42,498 bases of DNA, from positions 1 through 42,498 of the forward strand of contig JAAYJW010000212.1 of the NCBI GenBank assembly GCA_012522765.1. The letters are read 5' to 3'. Below the pieces are notes generated by a model. The model was not told the origin of the DNA. It saw only the letters and a program-made list of their open reading frames with translations, and did no database searches. Positions within the stretch are counted from its first letter, which is position 1. Each line of letters opens with the position of its first letter. The translations under genes and the position numbers were made by a program. Below, one piece after another: positions 33,528 through 41,912 of this stretch. The stretch comes from a candidate division WS1 bacterium. Lineage in GTDB: Bacteria; Armatimonadota; Zipacnadia; Zipacnadales; UBA5352.

Positions 33528-36347
33528 ATGCAAAGCGCGAAGACCGCAGTGACGGATTTCCCTCCACCGACGCTCCCTGGAGTGATGGAAATGCCTGGCG
33601 CTCGACGCAGCCTGCCTGAGATGCTCAGAGATCCCTCCGCCGCTCACAGGCCGGCGATGTTCTGGTTGCTCAATGGTCCTCTCACCGCCGATCTCGTCCG
33701 CGAACAGATCCGTCAGATGGCAGACCGGGGCTGTGGCGGTTTCTTCCTGCACCCGATGGGCGAGCGCTTCCGCGTCAGAGACTTCATCTCCGGCATGGAG
33801 CCGGCGTACCTCTCGGACGATTACTTCGACCTGGTGCGTATAGCCGTGGAGGAGGCCGGCCGGTTGGGTCTTTACGCGTGGCTTTACGACGAGGGTGGCT
33901 GGCCGAGCGGTACCGCGCAGGGACTGGTGCTGGAGGGGCATCCGGAACTTGCCGCACGTGTCCTGCGCGCCGGTGGTACCGGTGAGGTCATCGCGGAGGT
34001 GTCGCTTGGAGAGCAGGTGATCGCCTTCACTCGGGAGATCGTTGAAGGCGCGGTGGACCATCTCAACGAGGATGCCACCCGGCGCTTCATCGAGGTGACG
34101 CACGAGCGCTATGCGGAGGCGGTGGGGGACCACTTCGGCGGAACCATCCCCGGCATCTTCACCGACGAGACCTCCATCCGAGGCATGGTCGGCACCGACA
34201 TGATCCCATGGACTGCGAGTATGCTCGAGGAGTTCCGCTCGCAGCGAGGCTTCGATCTGCAGGCGTCCCTGCCCGCGCTGTTCTCCGCCGATGCGCTGGG
34301 CGTGGATCTGGCGGAGCATCTCTCTGAGGCGGAGATCGCGGCGCTTCGATGTGAGTTCACCGAACTGTGGACCGACCTGTTCGAGGCAGCCTACTTCGAG
34401 CCGATCAACCGCTGGTGTGAGGAGCACGGGCTGATTCACACAGGTCACGTCGGCGGTGAGGACAACCTCCCCGACCACCGCCGCGGTTTCGGCCACTTCT
34501 TCAAGACCGCAGGAACGCTCCACGCTCCTGGCGTTGACGCTATCTGGCGGCAGATATACCCCGGAGAGGACAACTTCGCTTTCCCCGGCTTCGCTGCCTC
34601 GGCGCTGGCGCAGAGGGCATGGCAGGAGCCCGGCGAGTCACCATGGCACAACCTCGCGCTCAGCGAGACCTTTGCCGTCTACGGCCACTCCCTAACGCCG
34701 GAGCAGATGCGGTGGGTGGCCGACTATCAGTTCGCCTTAGGCATCAACTACATCTGTCCGATGGCCCTCTACTCGCACACCGGCGGCGGGCACTGGGTCG
34801 GCACCATGAGCCACCTCGGCGAGGGTAATCCGCTGTGGGAGAGCTTCTCCTCCTTCGCTGAGCACTGCGCGGTGATGAGCACCGCCATCCGCGAGAGCGA
34901 ACCGATCGTTGACGTCGCGGTCTACTACCCGATTGAGGCGGCGTGGCTCGGTGGCGAGGGGATGGAGGCGGCGTGGCAGTCGCTGCGGGAGATCTGCGCG
35001 AGCCTTCAGGCGCGGCAGGTGGCCTTCGACTTCATTGATGCGCGCACACTCGCCGCAGGTGAGGTCGCTGGCGGCTGCCTTGCATCCGCGGGGCAGCTCT
35101 ACGGCACGGTGATCGTTCCGCAGACGCCGGTCATGTCGGCCGACGTCCTGAGCGCACTCGCGGATCTCCGGGCTTCCGGCGGGCGTGTGGCTTTGTGCGG
35201 AGAGCGTCCGCGCATGGCCGCCGAGTTCGGCGGCGGCGAGGCGTTCAGCGAGGCGCTTGGACGGGTGCTGCAGGACGCGGTTGAGATGGATCGCGCCTAC
35301 GCTCAGCGGAACATGGGCGGAGACGATCCGAGGGGCCTCGGCATGTCCCTCACTTTCCCCCTTGACGGCTTCACCACTGCCTATCTCGGGCCCGGTGGCT
35401 CCGCGCAGTTCACCGACCGCGAGGTGGCCGATGGCGCCTGTCTGCTCGTGCCGCCGGAGGAGATTGCGCGGCTGGCGGAACTGCTGCTGCTGGTGGTGGG
35501 CCGCTATGAGTTGCAGCTTGACAGCCCGCAGCCCGACCTGATGGTGTCAAGTCGCGCAGCGGGTGAGGTCGGAGTCCACCTGCTGCACAATCAGGGTGAG
35601 CGGGCGATCGAGCCGAAGCTGATGCTCACCGCCGACGAGCCGCGGGTGGTCGAGCTTCGCGACAGCCTCACCGGAGAGGTGCGGTTGCTGGCGGTACATC
35701 GCGAGGTGAGCGAGACAACCACCTTCAGTCTCAAGCTCCTCCCGGGCGCATCGGCGCTGATCACCACCTGCCCGATCGAGGGCGATCCTCCCATCGCTCC
35801 GCGCAAGATGGCGCTCATGGCTATCAGCACGGAGGTGCGGGCGCAGTCGCTCGAGATCGTTCGGGAGCACGTCATCACGGCCGAAGGCGATCTTCAGGTG
35901 CGGGAGGCAGCCTACGTACCGGCGGAGGTGCCGGCCGATTTTCATCTTCAGCCGCTGGAGGAGCTTGGTCTGCGGGAGTTCGCGGGCACGGTGCGCTACA
36001 TCATCGACCTCTACGTGCCGACCGGCAATGAGGGTCGGACGTTGTTCCTCGACCTGGGCGAGGCGGGATGCGTGGTGAGGGCGTGGCTGAACGGGGAGGA
36101 GTTGGGGGAGAGCGCATGGCCGCCGCACCTGGTGGAGATCACGGAGATCGCCGTCGAGGGCATCAACGATCTGGTCGTTGAGGTGACGACAACGCTGGCC
36201 AATCAGGTCGCGCGTCCCGAGGTGGTGGAGTGGGCGCGTGCGAAGGGCTGGGCCAACGCCTACTATGAGCGGACGCTACCGTGGATGCAGCAGAGCCTGC
36301 GTTCAGGCTTGGTCGGGCCGGTGCGGGTCCTGCGCCAGTACCGGTGA
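33528..36347 (+). CDS. GH106-like glycoside hydrolase (alpha-L-rhamnosidase-type)
   Basis: About 939 residues. The N-terminal catalytic region shows the GH106-type pattern: FWLLNGPLTADLVREQIRQM, a loop GGFFLHPMGERF, then RLGLYAWLYDEGGWPSGTAQG. A long central part continues through GHVGGEDNLPDHR. A galactose-binding-like beta-sandwich lies near the C-terminus (about 820-939: GTVRYIIDLYVP ... CVVRAWLNGEELG), which is usual in this family. No signal peptide is visible, suggesting cytoplasmic use of oligosaccharides. The ATG at 33528 is preferred because GGAAGG lies just upstream; the frame is open back to 33264 but that part is low-quality. The specific sugar (rhamnose or another 6-deoxy hexose) is not certain. 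Confidence 0.75.
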   Translation: MQSAKTAVTDFPPPTLPGVMEMPGARRSLPEMLRDPSAAHRPAMFWLLNGPLTADLVREQIRQMADRGCGGFFLHPMGERFRVRDFISGMEPAYLSDDYFDLVRIAVEEAGRLGLYAWLYDEGGWPSGTAQGLVLEGHPELAARVLRAGGTGEVIAEVSLGEQVIAFTREIVEGAVDHLNEDATRRFIEVTHERYAEAVGDHFGGTIPGIFTDETSIRGMVGTDMIPWTASMLEEFRSQRGFDLQASLPALFSADALGVDLAEHLSEAEIAALRCEFTELWTDLFEAAYFEPINRWCEEHGLIHTGHVGGEDNLPDHRRGFGHFFKTAGTLHAPGVDAIWRQIYPGEDNFAFPGFAASALAQRAWQEPGESPWHNLALSETFAVYGHSLTPEQMRWVADYQFALGINYICPMALYSHTGGGHWVGTMSHLGEGNPLWESFSSFAEHCAVMSTAIRESEPIVDVAVYYPIEAAWLGGEGMEAAWQSLREICASLQARQVAFDFIDARTLAAGEVAGGCLASAGQLYGTVIVPQTPVMSADVLSALADLRASGGRVALCGERPRMAAEFGGGEAFSEALGRVLQDAVEMDRAYAQRNMGGDDPRGLGMSLTFPLDGFTTAYLGPGGSAQFTDREVADGACLLVPPEEIARLAELLLLVVGRYELQLDSPQPDLMVSSRAAGEVGVHLLHNQGERAIEPKLMLTADEPRVVELRDSLTGEVRLLAVHREVSETTTFSLKLLPGASALITTCPIEGDPPIAPRKMALMAISTEVRAQSLEIVREHVITAEGDLQVREAAYVPAEVPADFHLQPLEELGLREFAGTVRYIIDLYVPTGNEGRTLFLDLGEAGCVVRAWLNGEELGESAWPPHLVEITEIAVEGINDLVVEVTTTLANQVARPEVVEWARAKGWANAYYERTLPWMQQSLRSGLVGPVRVLRQYR

Positions 36348-36379
36348 GTTTCCGCGGATTCCCTACTGCCGCATTTCGC

Positions 36380-36408
36380 TTGCACGGTGGTGGGGTTTCG
36401 TGTAGCAT
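36380..36408 (+). promoter_or_regulatory. sigma-70-type promoter upstream of the aspartokinase gene
   Basis: TTGCAC at 36380-36385 and TAGCAT at 36403-36408 lie 17 bases apart in the 157-base gap after the GH106-like gene. The match is good. Transcription would begin near 36415, leaving a 5' leader of about 90 bases before the ATG at 36505. Confidence 0.6.
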
Positions 36409-36504
36409 ACGCTCTCGCGGCCCGTTACAGCGCCGCTGTTGGTCCACGCAATGATACTGAACGCTCACCCGCGTTCCTCTGAAGCGATCGGAGTGAGGAC
36501 GCTT

Positions 36505-37365
36505 ATGTCCGCGATTCCCGTTGTCAAGTTCGGTGGCACGTCCATGCAGGGGCAGTTCCGCTTTGGGCCCAATGAGGAGCGGCTGCTGGAAGAACTGCAT
36601 CGTATGGACAAGGTCAATGAGATCTATCGCACGCTGGCTCAGCGCCGCAATGATGCGCGCGCCAGGCGTCTGTCGGAGGTAGCTCGCGACTTCATCCTGC
36701 CGATGACAGAGAGTGGCAACGTTCCCGTCGTAATCGTCTCCGCCTTTGACTGGGCCACCGACAAGCTCGATCACCTCGCCGCTGCTATCACCTCCGATCC
36801 GTCCCCGCGCGAGTACGCCCGCTTGCTGATGTCGGGCGAACTGCGGGCGAACAGTGCCCTCGCCATGAGCCTTGAGGAGAAGGGCTGCCCCGCGCGCTCG
36901 ATGACCGGTCGCGAGGCGGGCATAGTCACGGGCGGCGGCCCCGTCGGCGCCTACATCGAGCGGGTGGAAAGTCAGCACGTGGCGGAGCTGGTGGAGAAGG
37001 GCATCGTTCCGGTTGTGGCGGGCTTCCAGGGATACTATCACGAGCCTGAGAGTGGCCGCGACGAGGTGTCGATTCTCGGTCGTGGTGGCTCGAATCTTAC
37101 CGCCGTAGCCCTGGCGCACGCACTCGGGCAGGAAGAGTGCACGATGTTCAGCGACGTGGACGGTGTCTACGACAAAGATCCGCGGCGGCATGAGGATGCC
37201 CGCAGGTTCGGCGAGATCTCGGCCGACGACGTCTTCGCCATGGATCCCTTCCCGCAGGTCATTCAGCGCGAAGCATTGCAGTTTGCCTGTGACCGGGGCA
37301 TCAATGTGTGGATCGTCTCGGCCTTCGAACCCGGGAAAGACGGTACCCTCATCATCTGTCGCTGA
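36505..37365 (+). CDS. aspartokinase-like protein, catalytic domain only
   Basis: 286 residues of the amino-acid kinase fold with VVKFGGTS at 6-13, VIVSAFDWATDKL, GREAGIV, a GFQGYY segment, LGRGGSNLTAVALA near 192, and FSDVDGVYDKDPR near 216. These match aspartate kinase, which phosphorylates aspartate as the first step to Lys/Met/Thr. The C-terminal ACT domains found in most bacterial aspartokinases are absent: the protein ends at the kinase domain, followed by a stop and then the TPR gene. Feedback control through ACT would therefore be missing, or supplied by another subunit. The ATG at 36505 has GAGGAC upstream; the frame extends back to 36439 without homologous residues. Confidence 0.8.
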   Translation: MSAIPVVKFGGTSMQGQFRFGPNEERLLEELHRMDKVNEIYRTLAQRRNDARARRLSEVARDFILPMTESGNVPVVIVSAFDWATDKLDHLAAAITSDPSPREYARLLMSGELRANSALAMSLEEKGCPARSMTGREAGIVTGGGPVGAYIERVESQHVAELVEKGIVPVVAGFQGYYHEPESGRDEVSILGRGGSNLTAVALAHALGQEECTMFSDVDGVYDKDPRRHEDARRFGEISADDVFAMDPFPQVIQREALQFACDRGINVWIVSAFEPGKDGTLIICR

Positions 37366-37453
37366 TCGTTCTCAGGGTGTTAACGGCTGCAGCACATCGA
37401 TCGGGGTAGACTGTCTTCGGTCAGATCGATCATACGACGCGGGGGAATGATTC

Positions 37454-37861
37454 GTGCCTGTGGACAAGACACTCGACAGCCCGGTTGATCTCGCGAAGCG
37501 CTTCATCCGCAGCGGGCAACCGCTCCTCGCGGTCGAGGTGCTCGAGCCGTGGCTGGAGGAGTACGCCGACGACGCTGAGGCGTGGTCCGTGCTCGCCGGA
37601 GCGCGTTACAAGCTCGACAACCTCCCGGCCGCCCGTGATGCCGCGGCCACAGCGGTAGATGTTGATCCCCGCAGCGCCCGCTACTGGTCGAACTACGGTA
37701 TGATCCTGCGCAAACTCGGCCAACTATACGAGGCCGAGCGGGCACAGCACCGGGCCTTGAGTGTGCACGCGGGCTATCGCCGCGCGAGGACGGAACTGAG
37801 CAAGATCCACGAGATACGCAGCGGCTCCCGCCACGATCTGCGCGAGAGCGACTTCATCTGA
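37454..37861 (+). CDS. small TPR protein
   Basis: 135 residues with about three tetratricopeptide units: AVEVLEPWLEEYADDAEAW, ARYKLDNLPAARDAAATAVDVDPRSARYWSNYG, and LRKLGQLYEAERAQHRALSVHAGY. There is no signal peptide or catalytic domain. The GTG start follows GGGGGA by about 9 bases. It lies 88 bases after the aspartokinase gene and converges with the dehydrogenase gene. TPRs mediate protein contacts; the partner is not evident. Confidence 0.8.
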   Translation: MPVDKTLDSPVDLAKRFIRSGQPLLAVEVLEPWLEEYADDAEAWSVLAGARYKLDNLPAARDAAATAVDVDPRSARYWSNYGMILRKLGQLYEAERAQHRALSVHAGYRRARTELSKIHEIRSGSRHDLRESDFI

Positions 37862-37928
37862 TCCACACCACCGCTCGCGACATCAGGCACCCAACCGGCG
37901 GCCGTGGGGGGTGTTCCATCATCGCGGC

Positions 37929-39008
37929 TCACCTGTCATGATCGAGGACGACGCCGACGGTCTCATCAGTCCGTTCAATGATGGTGTCTATGGCATCGGC
38001 GGCGTCCGTCATGGCGAATGTGTGCGTGATGAACTCCCCGACGCGCAGGCGCCCCTCGCTCATCAGCCGCAGACACTCGTGGAGGTTGCGCTGAGTGCTC
38101 CACTGCACGAAGACGGGCGGGTAGTCGTTGCCCTCCTCGTACGCCGGATCGAGGAAACCGGGGCCGGTGCGGGCGGCGCTGCGGACGTCGAGGTTGCCGA
38201 GCGCTGCCGCCCACTGGTGCTTGAAGCTGAAGCCGCCGACGATGACGATGCGCCCCATCTGATGGGTGTCGGGGGAGACCTTCATGCAATCCACGACCTG
38301 CTGGAAGACCTCATCGCTGTCGCCGCCGAAGGCGATGAACGCGCAGTCAAGCCCCCGCTGCAGGGTGAAGTCGCGGGTGAGCGCCATGAGGTCATCCTCG
38401 GAGGGATTGACCGTCAGCCCCGCGCCGCCAGCCAGTGCGGCCTTGCGCCTGATCTCCAGCATGTCCCACCCCACCACGCGCGCGCCCGAGAGCGTCGCGA
38501 GACGCACCGCGAACTGCCCAACCACTCCGAGGCCGACCACCAGCACGTCCTCGCAAAGTTGCAGTTCCGCCCGGCGAATCGCGTGCATGGCCGTGGCGCC
38601 GAGATGCGCCGATGCAGCTTCGGGGTAGCCCACGTCATCGGGGATTGGGCTGGTCAGGCCTGCGCCGACCAATACATAATCCGCGTGATAGGCACCCACT
38701 CCCGCGGCTCCCGGCCCGCCCGACATACACGCCACCCTCTGGCCGACCTCGCGACTGCTGACACCCTCGCCGAGCGCGACTATGTCGCCGGCGGACTGGT
38801 AGCCGAGCGGACGCGGCTCCATGTCAGGGTTGGGCTCCCTGCGGTACGCAAAGGCCGAGCGCAGTTGGGTGCCCTGGCTGAACATCGAAGCGCGATTGCG
38901 CACCAGCACATGCCCCGGCGGGATCGCCGGTGTCTCGCGCTCCACGACATGACCCCGGCCGTGTCCGTCGAGGACGAGGATGCGATGAACGGACGGTATG
39001 CCAGACAT
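37929..39008 (-). CDS. MDR-family dehydrogenase lacking zinc ligands
   Basis: 359 residues. The GroES-like N-terminal part is followed by a Rossmann domain with GLGVVGQFAVRLA (GxGxxG) and an ARVVGWD acid that would contact NAD(P)H. The catalytic zinc positions of classical alcohol dehydrogenases are missing: the usual first Cys region reads ASMFSQGTQ, and the GHE motif is GYQ. The four Cys of the structural zinc lobe are also absent. It therefore belongs to the non-zinc or atypical MDR dehydrogenases often seen with sugar-oxidising genes. The ATG at 39008 is chosen for the GGGGAGG about 7 bases upstream; an earlier ATG at 39026 adds six residues. It is the third gene of a minus-strand operon. 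Confidence 0.78.
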   Translation of the reverse strand: MSGIPSVHRILVLDGHGRGHVVERETPAIPPGHVLVRNRASMFSQGTQLRSAFAYRREPNPDMEPRPLGYQSAGDIVALGEGVSSREVGQRVACMSGGPGAAGVGAYHADYVLVGAGLTSPIPDDVGYPEAASAHLGATAMHAIRRAELQLCEDVLVVGLGVVGQFAVRLATLSGARVVGWDMLEIRRKAALAGGAGLTVNPSEDDLMALTRDFTLQRGLDCAFIAFGGDSDEVFQQVVDCMKVSPDTHQMGRIVIVGGFSFKHQWAAALGNLDVRSAARTGPGFLDPAYEEGNDYPPVFVQWSTQRNLHECLRLMSEGRLRVGEFITHTFAMTDAADAIDTIIERTDETVGVVLDHDR

Positions 39009-39034
39009 TTGTCGGCCTCCCCGCAAACTGGCTG

Positions 39035-40447
39035 TCAGCGCCCCGGATAGCCCTTCGCCAGGCCGACATACTCCGATAGCTTGTTCATGCGCTGCTGCAC
39101 GGCGCTCATGCTGAGGTGCGACACGCCCGGCCCGTAGCCGCCCCGACCGAGCCAGACACCGTTCTCGGTGCGCGCATCGAGGATCTCGCGCACCTCCGCC
39201 TCCAGCGCCTCCGCCTGGCGGATCTGGCTCTCGCGCGATACCTCCGTGGGAGCCTGACGCGCGGCGACCCAGTTGTCAAAGCCCGCCTCCTCTATCTGCT
39301 CCAGCCTGTCGCGCAGTGAGGAGTTGTAATACCCCCCCTCGAAGGCGTAGTGATCTGGGGTGTTGCTACCATCGTAGGTAAGGCGGTAGGTATCGGCATA
39401 GAAATAAAGCGGTCGGTTCGTCTTCAATTCATAGAAGCGCGCCCAGCGGCCGTTCTCAAGCTGTGAACGCTCGAACCATGCCATCGCAGCCGGTAGGGGC
39501 TCGAGGTAGCGCGGGTCGCCGGTGAATGCGGCGATCTCCACCAGCAGGCGCATGATCCCGTGGGCTTCGCCCGTGCATACCGCCGCTGGCTCAAAGCGCC
39601 GCGCCCAACCGGGCTTGAGGTCGGCGTCGTACTGCTGCGCCCATGACGGCTGCGGCTCGGGAAGCTGCGCCTTGATGATGAAGTCGCCGCAGCGGGCAAC
39701 GGAGTCGTAGTAGCGTTGATCGGCATACTCGCGCCACGCCAGCATCATTACGGTGGCGCAGTCTCGCATCGTGTTGTCATTGAGGGTCATGTAGTCCTGG
39801 TAGCCCCGGCCGCTGAGCGGGTAGCGCTGCGGCCAGCCGCCGCCCGGAGCCTGCGCCGCCAGCAGGTAGTCGAGCGCCGCCATCGTCGCCTCATGGATCG
39901 CCTCGTCTGGCTGCCCGGCCTTCTGCAACGCCCGATCAACGTTGATCAGCAGCGTGGTGGCGGCCTGGGTGACATTGTCATCCATGGTGCCTGTGTTACG
40001 GCCAGAGGTAAGCTTCGGGTTGTCGCTGCCGACGTTGTGGCGGTAGAACCAGCGCTCCTCACCCGCGGGCGAGAAGTCTATGTTGTAGTCCCACCCGCCT
40101 ATGGCGAGTTGCCCCCAGGCCAGCGACTCGGCATTGAGCTTCGCCGCCTGGAGGAACTGCTCGTCGCCGGTGGCCTCGTAGGCCCGCATGAACGCCATGC
40201 CGGTGCTCGGGCTTCCCGGCGGCTGCACCCAGTTCATCGTCGCGGTGATGCTTCCCTCGCCCCACTGGTCGCTGAGGTCGGGAAGATAGGATCCCGCGTA
40301 GCCGCCTCCGACCGCAACCTCCTCGACGAGATAGGTGGTCGCCTTCGAAAGCGCCAGCGTCGCCTCCTCGACCAGCGCCTCGTTGAGCGCAAAGCAGGGG
40401 GCGGCAAGCAGCGTCAATACGCTCACGACAAGGATGGTTCTTCGCAT
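39035..40447 (-). CDS. secreted pectate lyase, PL10-like
   Basis: About 470 residues with a signal peptide (to about FA-L at 20). The alpha/alpha-toroid lyase pattern of PL10 is clear: TMDDNVTQAATTLLINV, AQAPGGGWPQRYPLSGRGY, YMTLNDNTMRDCATVMMLA, then SWAQQYDADLKPGWARRFEP and a C-terminal GRWARFYELKTNRPLYFY. Known PL10 enzymes cleave polygalacturonate by beta-elimination with calcium; which Asp/Arg here are catalytic was not resolved. The ATG at 40447 has GGAGGG 7 bases upstream, and the upstream ATG at 40462 overlaps that site. It lies between the LamG-protein gene and the dehydrogenase gene, spaced 40 and 26 bases, so the three form one operon. Confidence 0.82.
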   Translation of the reverse strand: MRRTILVVSVLTLLAAPCFALNEALVEEATLALSKATTYLVEEVAVGGGYAGSYLPDLSDQWGEGSITATMNWVQPPGSPSTGMAFMRAYEATGDEQFLQAAKLNAESLAWGQLAIGGWDYNIDFSPAGEERWFYRHNVGSDNPKLTSGRNTGTMDDNVTQAATTLLINVDRALQKAGQPDEAIHEATMAALDYLLAAQAPGGGWPQRYPLSGRGYQDYMTLNDNTMRDCATVMMLAWREYADQRYYDSVARCGDFIIKAQLPEPQPSWAQQYDADLKPGWARRFEPAAVCTGEAHGIMRLLVEIAAFTGDPRYLEPLPAAMAWFERSQLENGRWARFYELKTNRPLYFYADTYRLTYDGSNTPDHYAFEGGYYNSSLRDRLEQIEEAGFDNWVAARQAPTEVSRESQIRQAEALEAEVREILDARTENGVWLGRGGYGPGVSHLSMSAVQQRMNKLSEYVGLAKGYPGR

Positions 40448-40487
40448 GATCAGGCCCTCCATGGCGCCAGATATTCCCGTTCAGATG

Positions 40488-41702
40488 CTATCTCTGCAGC
40501 CTGTCCGCGACGGACGTGTTGCTGATGCGGATCTCGTCAATGGCACCGTCCATCGGCAGATAGGGGATATCCCAGTTCGCCGGCGTGTTGGCCAGGTCTA
40601 TACGGGCAAACGGCGTCGGCTCAAAGGATCGCGGAAAGAAGCTCTCCATGCCCACGCCATCAATCATGAGCCAGAGGTACTGGCGGTCGCCGGTGAAGTC
40701 CCACGAAACGAGCATGTGATGCCACTGCTCGATGTCCACGCCGCCGGTCTCCATCCGGACGGCCTCGTGCTCGCCCTCCTGCAGCGTGTAGGGCTCGCCA
40801 TCGCGCGTGAGCGTGAGAAGCAGGCCGGTGATGGGGTGGCGGCTGAGGTCGAACTGCAGGCCACCGTTCTCAGCAGGCGCCATGTGCAGGAAGTAGTGCC
40901 AGCCCTGGTCCCACCATACGCGCGCGGCTTCACGCGGCTTCACCCACCATTCGATCGTCCCGCTCTGTGTGATATCAAGTTCGCTGGCGTCTATGCTGAA
41001 GCGGCCATCCGGCATGTCGAGGATCACCGCGCGCCCGAACGGCCCATCTATCCACTGATGCTCGCCGGTGATGCCGGGGCAGTCTGCATCAAACGACTGC
41101 ACGTAGACCGTCTGAGCGTCGGGCGTTAGCGGAGCCTCGAGTATCTGCGCGAGCCGTCTCGGCGAACTGAGTCGCGGGATATCCGCGAGGCCGATGCTCT
41201 CGCCCACGGTCTCACCCGGGATGTCCGCGAACTCGATCTCTCCGCGCTCGTAGGTGCCGCGGACGACGGCGATCATGTCAACTGTCATCGTGGGCTCCTG
41301 CCCGATGATGGCGATGGTCACCGGACCCGCCTGTGCGACCTCGAAGGGGTGGGTGAGCGTGCGCCAGCTTCCGATGCTGCCGAGGAGGCGCGTACGCTGG
41401 CCGTTGATCTCCACGAAGAAGCCATCCGCGTCGCCCGCGGGCGCATGCTGCCAGAGGACGAGGGTGTACTCGCCTGCCGCGAGGTCGAGGCCCCCAACTG
41501 CAAGAGCATCGGCCGCCATGGACATCGCGTATCCCCCTGATGCCTGCTCGTGGGCAACGGGCTCAATGCCTCTCGTCACGCCCCAGCTTTGTAGTTCCAC
41601 CTTGAGCATGACATCTTCCGGGGAGACATCCGCGGCCACTGCGCCGCCGACCACTCCCGTCAGCATCGTCGCGATCAGCGCTATGCGAAGCAGTATCTGC
41701 AT
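40488..41702 (-). CDS. secreted CBM-like / LamG-domain protein
   Basis: About 404 residues. A signal peptide (MQILLRIALIATML..., cut near AVAA) is followed by an N-terminal carbohydrate-binding-like sandwich containing GEYTLVLWQHAPAGDADGFFVEINGQ. A C-terminal LamG/concanavalin-like domain follows, with GTIEWWVKPREAA, WHHMLVSWDFTGDRQYLWLMIDG and GAIDEIRISN. The ATG at 41702 has GGAGGG 6 bases upstream; the frame upstream (to 41801) is Arg-rich shadow. First gene of the minus-strand operon with the PL10 lyase and the dehydrogenase, so likely involved in binding or targeting plant-type polysaccharide. No catalytic residues are seen. Confidence 0.78.
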   Translation of the reverse strand: MQILLRIALIATMLTGVVGGAVAADVSPEDVMLKVELQSWGVTRGIEPVAHEQASGGYAMSMAADALAVGGLDLAAGEYTLVLWQHAPAGDADGFFVEINGQRTRLLGSIGSWRTLTHPFEVAQAGPVTIAIIGQEPTMTVDMIAVVRGTYERGEIEFADIPGETVGESIGLADIPRLSSPRRLAQILEAPLTPDAQTVYVQSFDADCPGITGEHQWIDGPFGRAVILDMPDGRFSIDASELDITQSGTIEWWVKPREAARVWWDQGWHYFLHMAPAENGGLQFDLSRHPITGLLLTLTRDGEPYTLQEGEHEAVRMETGGVDIEQWHHMLVSWDFTGDRQYLWLMIDGVGMESFFPRSFEPTPFARIDLANTPANWDIPYLPMDGAIDEIRISNTSVADRLQR

Positions 41703-41844
41703 GACAGCCCTCCATAGACGATTTCTTAAACGGGGCGATCCGGCGTGGTAGCGCTTTCTCCCTAACTCGGGACGGTTCCTCCACCCCCCGTGACGAATCA
41801 TGTCACAACTCGTGCAAGCGCCTGCCAGGTCGTGTCAGATAAAG
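41703..41844 (-). promoter_or_regulatory. upstream region of the LamG/PL10 operon
   Basis: Between the pilin terminator and the LamG gene start there is no convincing -35/-10 pair. A 17-base dyad (GTGAC at 41790-41794, GTCAC at 41802-41806) could be an operator, but the spacing does not fit the CRP/FNR consensus. Otherwise I see nothing here. Confidence 0.25.
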
Positions 41845-41876
41845 CGACGAGGCGGATAAGAAATTCCGCCTCGTCG
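41845..41876 (-). terminator. Rho-independent terminator of the pilin gene
   Basis: A perfect 12-bp inverted repeat (CGACGAGGCGGA at 41845-41856, TCCGCCTCGTCG at 41865-41876) has an 8-base loop. Read on the minus strand, it is followed by CTTTATCT, a short T-rich tail, 36 bases after the pilin stop codon. This separates the pilin gene from the following operon. Confidence 0.75.
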
Positions 41877-41912
41877 TGGATAGCTGGCCGGGGAATGGAC
41901 GGCGACAGTGGC

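Noticed and set aside
37911-39050. Plus-strand frame of 379 codons over the dehydrogenase gene
   Set aside because: Antisense shadow; the minus-strand protein has a clear MDR Rossmann domain and a good ribosome binding site.
39716-40525. Plus-strand frame of 269 codons over the pectate lyase gene
   Set aside because: Antisense shadow of a well-recognised PL10-like gene with a signal peptide.
41790-41806. GTGAC...GTCAC dyad as a CRP/FNR site
   Set aside because: The half-site spacing does not match TGTGA-N6-TCACA; the match is weak and may be chance.
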